NCBI GenBank assembly: GCA_034770075.1
Contig: CM068384.1
Location: 37,297,182-37,361,181 of the forward strand
Direction: 5' to 3'
Source of the DNA: Aralia elata
Taxonomy: Eukaryota; Streptophyta; Magnoliopsida; Apiales; Araliaceae
DNA: 64,000 bases
Position 1 is the first letter of the stretch, and every line of letters begins with the position of its first letter. Both the position numbers and the translations under genes were made by a program. Under the pieces are notes generated by a model. That model did not search any database. It had not been told where the DNA came from and saw nothing but the letters and a program-made list of their open reading frames with translations. Below, piece after piece: positions 61,639 through 64,000 of the stretch.

Positions 61639-62636
61639 TTCCTATGAATGCACTTTACGGGGATAATTTCCTTGTTTGCTACTTCTACGTTCATAGGGTA
61701 TTCCAATTTTTCACGAGGTAAGTCTAACCGTTTAGCAAATTCTTCTAAAACAAAATAGCAGGTATCACCCGAATCGAATAACACATATGCATTTATATCA
61801 TTGATTTGGATGATACCTGACACCACGTCTTTGGACCCCACGACATCCTGCACGGTCATGTTGAATATGCGTACCGTTGGTCTGTTGGCTTGACTGGCAG
61901 GCCCCCCGATACTCGGCCTGTTGTTGTTGTTGTTATTGCTGTTGTTGTAGTTGCTTCTGTTGCCACTCCCTGTATCGCTCTTCCTCTTCGGACAATCCTT
62001 GATTTGGTGGTCGGGTGCTCTATAAGAAAAACACCCTCTTTTCTGCTTATTCGGACACTGAGGAGCCAGATGCCCTGGTTGTCCACAACGATAACAAACG
62101 CTCTTCCCCTTCATCCACTCCCCCGAGTGATTCTTCCCGCAGTTGTTGCACTTCCCATTTTTCTTAGCTTCTCCTCCGGATCGATAGCCTCCGGACGATG
62201 GACTCTCATTCCACTTGTGCTTATTGGGGTTGCTGCTTCCGCTACTCCCCGCTTTAGGTCCTTCCTGACCTTTCTTTCTGTCCTGGTTGAATCGTGCTAC
62301 AACTTCATTGCCTCCTTCCGCGATGATAGCCCTTTCCAGCAATTCAGAGAAGTCCTTGATCTTCAGTACCGCGACAGCTTTCTGCACCCATGGCTTCAAT
62401 CCCAATTCAAATCTTCTTTCCTTTCTAGCCTCTATGTCCACCTGATGTGGAGAAAATCGGGCCAACTCATTGAATTTTGCCGCGTACTCTGCGACAGTCA
62501 TACTTCCCTGTTTCAGTTCCAGAAACTTAACTTCCATATCCTGCTGTGTATTCTCTGGAAAATAATTTTCGAAGAATAGCTCTTTAAATCTGTCCCATGG
62601 AATGACTCCCTCGCCTGCTCGCCCCTTATTAACTTT
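61596..62636 (-). pseudogene. Tek-1 Gag and aspartic protease front
   Basis: The main stretch, 61596-62537, reads MEVKFLELKQGSMTVAEYAA, FELGLKPWVQKAV, a basic Ser/Gly-rich linker, the zinc knuckle CYRCGQPGHLAPQC and two degenerate Cys clusters (CNNCGKNHSGEW, CFSYRAPDHQIKDC). The protease start is NAYVLFDSGDTCYFV, where the usual DSGATHSF is changed at two places. A frameshift near 61630 follows. A TGA at 62634-62636 breaks Gag at a Trp pair. Confidence 0.87.
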
Positions 62637-62993
62637 TCACCAATAGTTAGCTTCGCCCTTCATCATGAAGGTGGCGAATCCAGTTTTCTGCTCCTCGGCC
62701 ACTCGTGCGACCTCGAAGACCTTCTCCATTTCTTCGACCCAAGTCTGTGCTTCTATTGGATCGAGAGTGCCCTTGAACTCAGGTGGCCCAACCAGTTTGA
62801 AATCCTTAAAGTTAGCCAAGTGATGCGCTGGCTGGGGCACTGGTAGTTCTCCTACTGGGACCATAGGAGGTGGTCTTGCTTGCATGGCTTCCGCTAGCAT
62901 CTCCACGAACACTCTCATTAGATCGGGTTGATCCCCAACCTCACTTTCTGACTCCACGACTCGCGGATTGCGGGGTCTACCTTTGGGCAGCAC
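62637..62993 (-). CDS. Tek-1 Gag N-terminal part
   Basis: The 118-residue ORF begins MLPKGRPRNPRVVESESE, has an acidic and Pro-rich head, and enters the Gag core (DFKLVGPPEFKGTLDPIEAQ, VARVAEEQKTGFATFMMKGE). It ends at the internal TGA, in the same frame as the next Gag segment. Confidence 0.85.
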   Translation of the reverse strand: MLPKGRPRNPRVVESESEVGDQPDLMRVFVEMLAEAMQARPPPMVPVGELPVPQPAHHLANFKDFKLVGPPEFKGTLDPIEAQTWVEEMEKVFEVARVAEEQKTGFATFMMKGEANYW

Positions 62994-63650
62994 TATGATC
63001 TGCTAAAGGTCAAGTCTTAAACTATCGCTTATTATGCCCTACACACCGTACCAATTAAGTCAACATTTAACAGTGGATACATCAATCAAACACATTCAAT
63101 TTAAAAGGAAACAACTGCATTTATATTCATATACCAATGTTTTAATACAGACTGACTCAACATTTAGCATACTACTATAAACACTCAATGGCATAAACTG
63201 CCTACTTCTAACTATCCTCTATTAAGCAAAAGGTGAGGATTCACAACTACTTACCCCTTTGACATAATAAAAGTTGGGGTTGGTTACCATCCCATGCATA
63301 CATTAAGGCATAAGGGCTTACAACATAAAACTGTCCCTAATAAAACAAAGTGGGACGCACTACAACAACCTGGTACACATAAGGGTACCAAACCAACAAG
63401 TCAACGCTCGCTACGGCGAACTGCCCGACGGAGTGCCTGTCGAGCTATTCGATCAACCACTCGGCGTCTGATCATGCGTCGACTACTGCCCTCCTTCCGA
63501 GGTACCTTCTGACCCGGTCCTGCACTCTGGCTACTGTCGTGTACAGGGCATACTCTAACGTATCGATCCTAGCGGATCCATCTCGAACCTCTCCCTCCAG
63601 CACATCCACCCTTGTGGCTGCGCGAACCCAGAACTCTTGTACTCGAATCC
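62994..63650 (-). other. Tek-1 leader region, with a coding-like frame at its far end
   Basis: No initiator-Met primer site is visible at the 63651 boundary, unlike Tek-2. Instead the minus strand is open from 63649 for about 60 codons (including RVDVLEGEVRDGSARIDTLE and RVQDRVRRYLGRRAVVDA) to a TGA near 63474. It looks like the coiled-coil end of a protein. The rest, 62994-63470, shows nothing recognisable. Confidence 0.45.
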
Positions 63651-64000
63651 TGTGACACCCCCAAATATGGGTACTTCAACTCCACAGATTTGGTGTTCAC
63701 TATAGCATACATTCATTACTAACTACCCATGATTAAGATAATATAATTAAACTGAATAAAATATCTTCCCACAAAAGGGGTTACATCTCCAATCTCTTAA
63801 TCAAACAAATCCCAGGTTATCTAACCTCTATTACATCAATGCGGAATAAAAACATAAAATTAAATGAGTTTTGTTACAAGTAAACAATCAATGGATAATA
63901 AGTCTTTCGCTATTTTGGCATCTTGCCTTTGCCTTTGCTCGTGGACGGCTCGTCCGATTTCTCTGCCTTAGCTACAATGTTTTAGTGCAAGAGTGAGCAA
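63651..64000. repeat. LTR end of Tekay type, partial (Tek-1 5' LTR or a further element)
   Basis: The plus strand begins TGTGACACCCCCAAATATGG, very like the Tek-2 LTR edge TGTGACGCCCC. Read as the Tek-1 5' LTR it would be the LTR end. Read on the plus strand it could be the start of another element inserted in Tek-1. The remaining 340 bases are AT-rich and non-coding. Which is right cannot be settled within the window. Confidence 0.55.

Larger units (their letters stand above)
58669..64000 (-). mobile_element. Tek-1 main body: Tekay/Del-type Ty3/gypsy element
   Basis: On the minus strand the order is a leader, gag, protease, RT, RNase H, integrase, then (across Ath-3) a chromodomain and 3' LTR. 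RT carries FIDD and integrase ends in the Tekay-type HNVFHVSVL before the insertion. A possible LTR begins at 63651 and runs off the window. Gag-pol contains several stops and two or more frameshifts. It is the outermost, hence oldest, insertion visible. Confidence 0.9.

Noticed and set aside
61890..62579. 229-codon plus-strand frame opposite Tek-1 gag
   Set aside because: It is a shadow of the real minus-strand gag with zinc knuckle; no signature of its own.

Overview
The window looks like plant nuclear heterochromatin, most likely from a eudicot with a large, repeat-rich genome. I see no host gene, rRNA, tRNA gene or CRISPR array. Every stretch I can read belongs to LTR retrotransposons: Ty3/gypsy Athila, Tat and Tekay/Del types, and one Ty1/copia SIRE/Maximus type. 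The clade calls rest on domain order, motifs and primer sites (Asp, Arg and initiator-Met tRNAs), not on a search. The species cannot be named from this sequence.

Layout. I give the eight elements working names. Tat-1 (1-8880, minus) is cut by the window start. It sits inside Ath-1 (to 13528, plus), which sits in the 3' region of Ath-2 (to 20214, minus). Ath-2 sits in Sire-1 (to 25414, plus), which sits in the 3' LTR of Tek-1 (25415-25988 and 58669-64000, minus). Tek-1 is also split in its integrase by Ath-3 (25989-58668, plus). Ath-3 in turn carries Tek-2 (29466-37943, minus, in its protease region) and Ath-4 (44769-56575, plus, in its 3' untranslated region). Target-site duplications confirm Ath-4 (GTGAC, perfect), Tek-2 (AATGT, perfect) and Ath-3 (AACAC/AGCAC plus restored reading frame). 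The other nestings are seen from one side only, because their left halves lie outside the window.

Coding content. Gag, aspartic protease, reverse transcriptase, RNase H and integrase are recognisable in most elements, and all carry stops or frameshifts. Many of the stops look like C-to-T or G-to-A changes. Tat-1 has a G-patch domain and a second, archaeal-type RNase H. The Tekay elements have a C-terminal chromodomain-like segment. Ath-3 has an intact 369-residue third ORF of the putative plant transposon protein type, and Ath-4 has a broken copy. Sire-1 keeps the 3' part of an env-position ORF with a coiled-coil tail. Tek-2 and Ath-1 have lost most of pol and look non-autonomous.

The most interesting signal is outside the proteins. 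All four Athila elements carry two small hairpins at fixed spacing just after the pol stop (HP1, HP2) and a third (HP3) further downstream. Stem sequences differ between elements but pairing is kept, while loop sequences are conserved. The third-ORF cassette lies between HP2 and HP3, and Ath-2, which lacks the ORF, has the two hairpins about 80 bases apart. Athila 3' regions also share a repeated motif around GCGTAAAACGC. Separately, seven of the eight elements carry a family-specific cluster of short GC-rich or covarying palindromes in the LTR, and Ath-1, Ath-3 and Ath-4 repeat their cluster in the leader of the third ORF.
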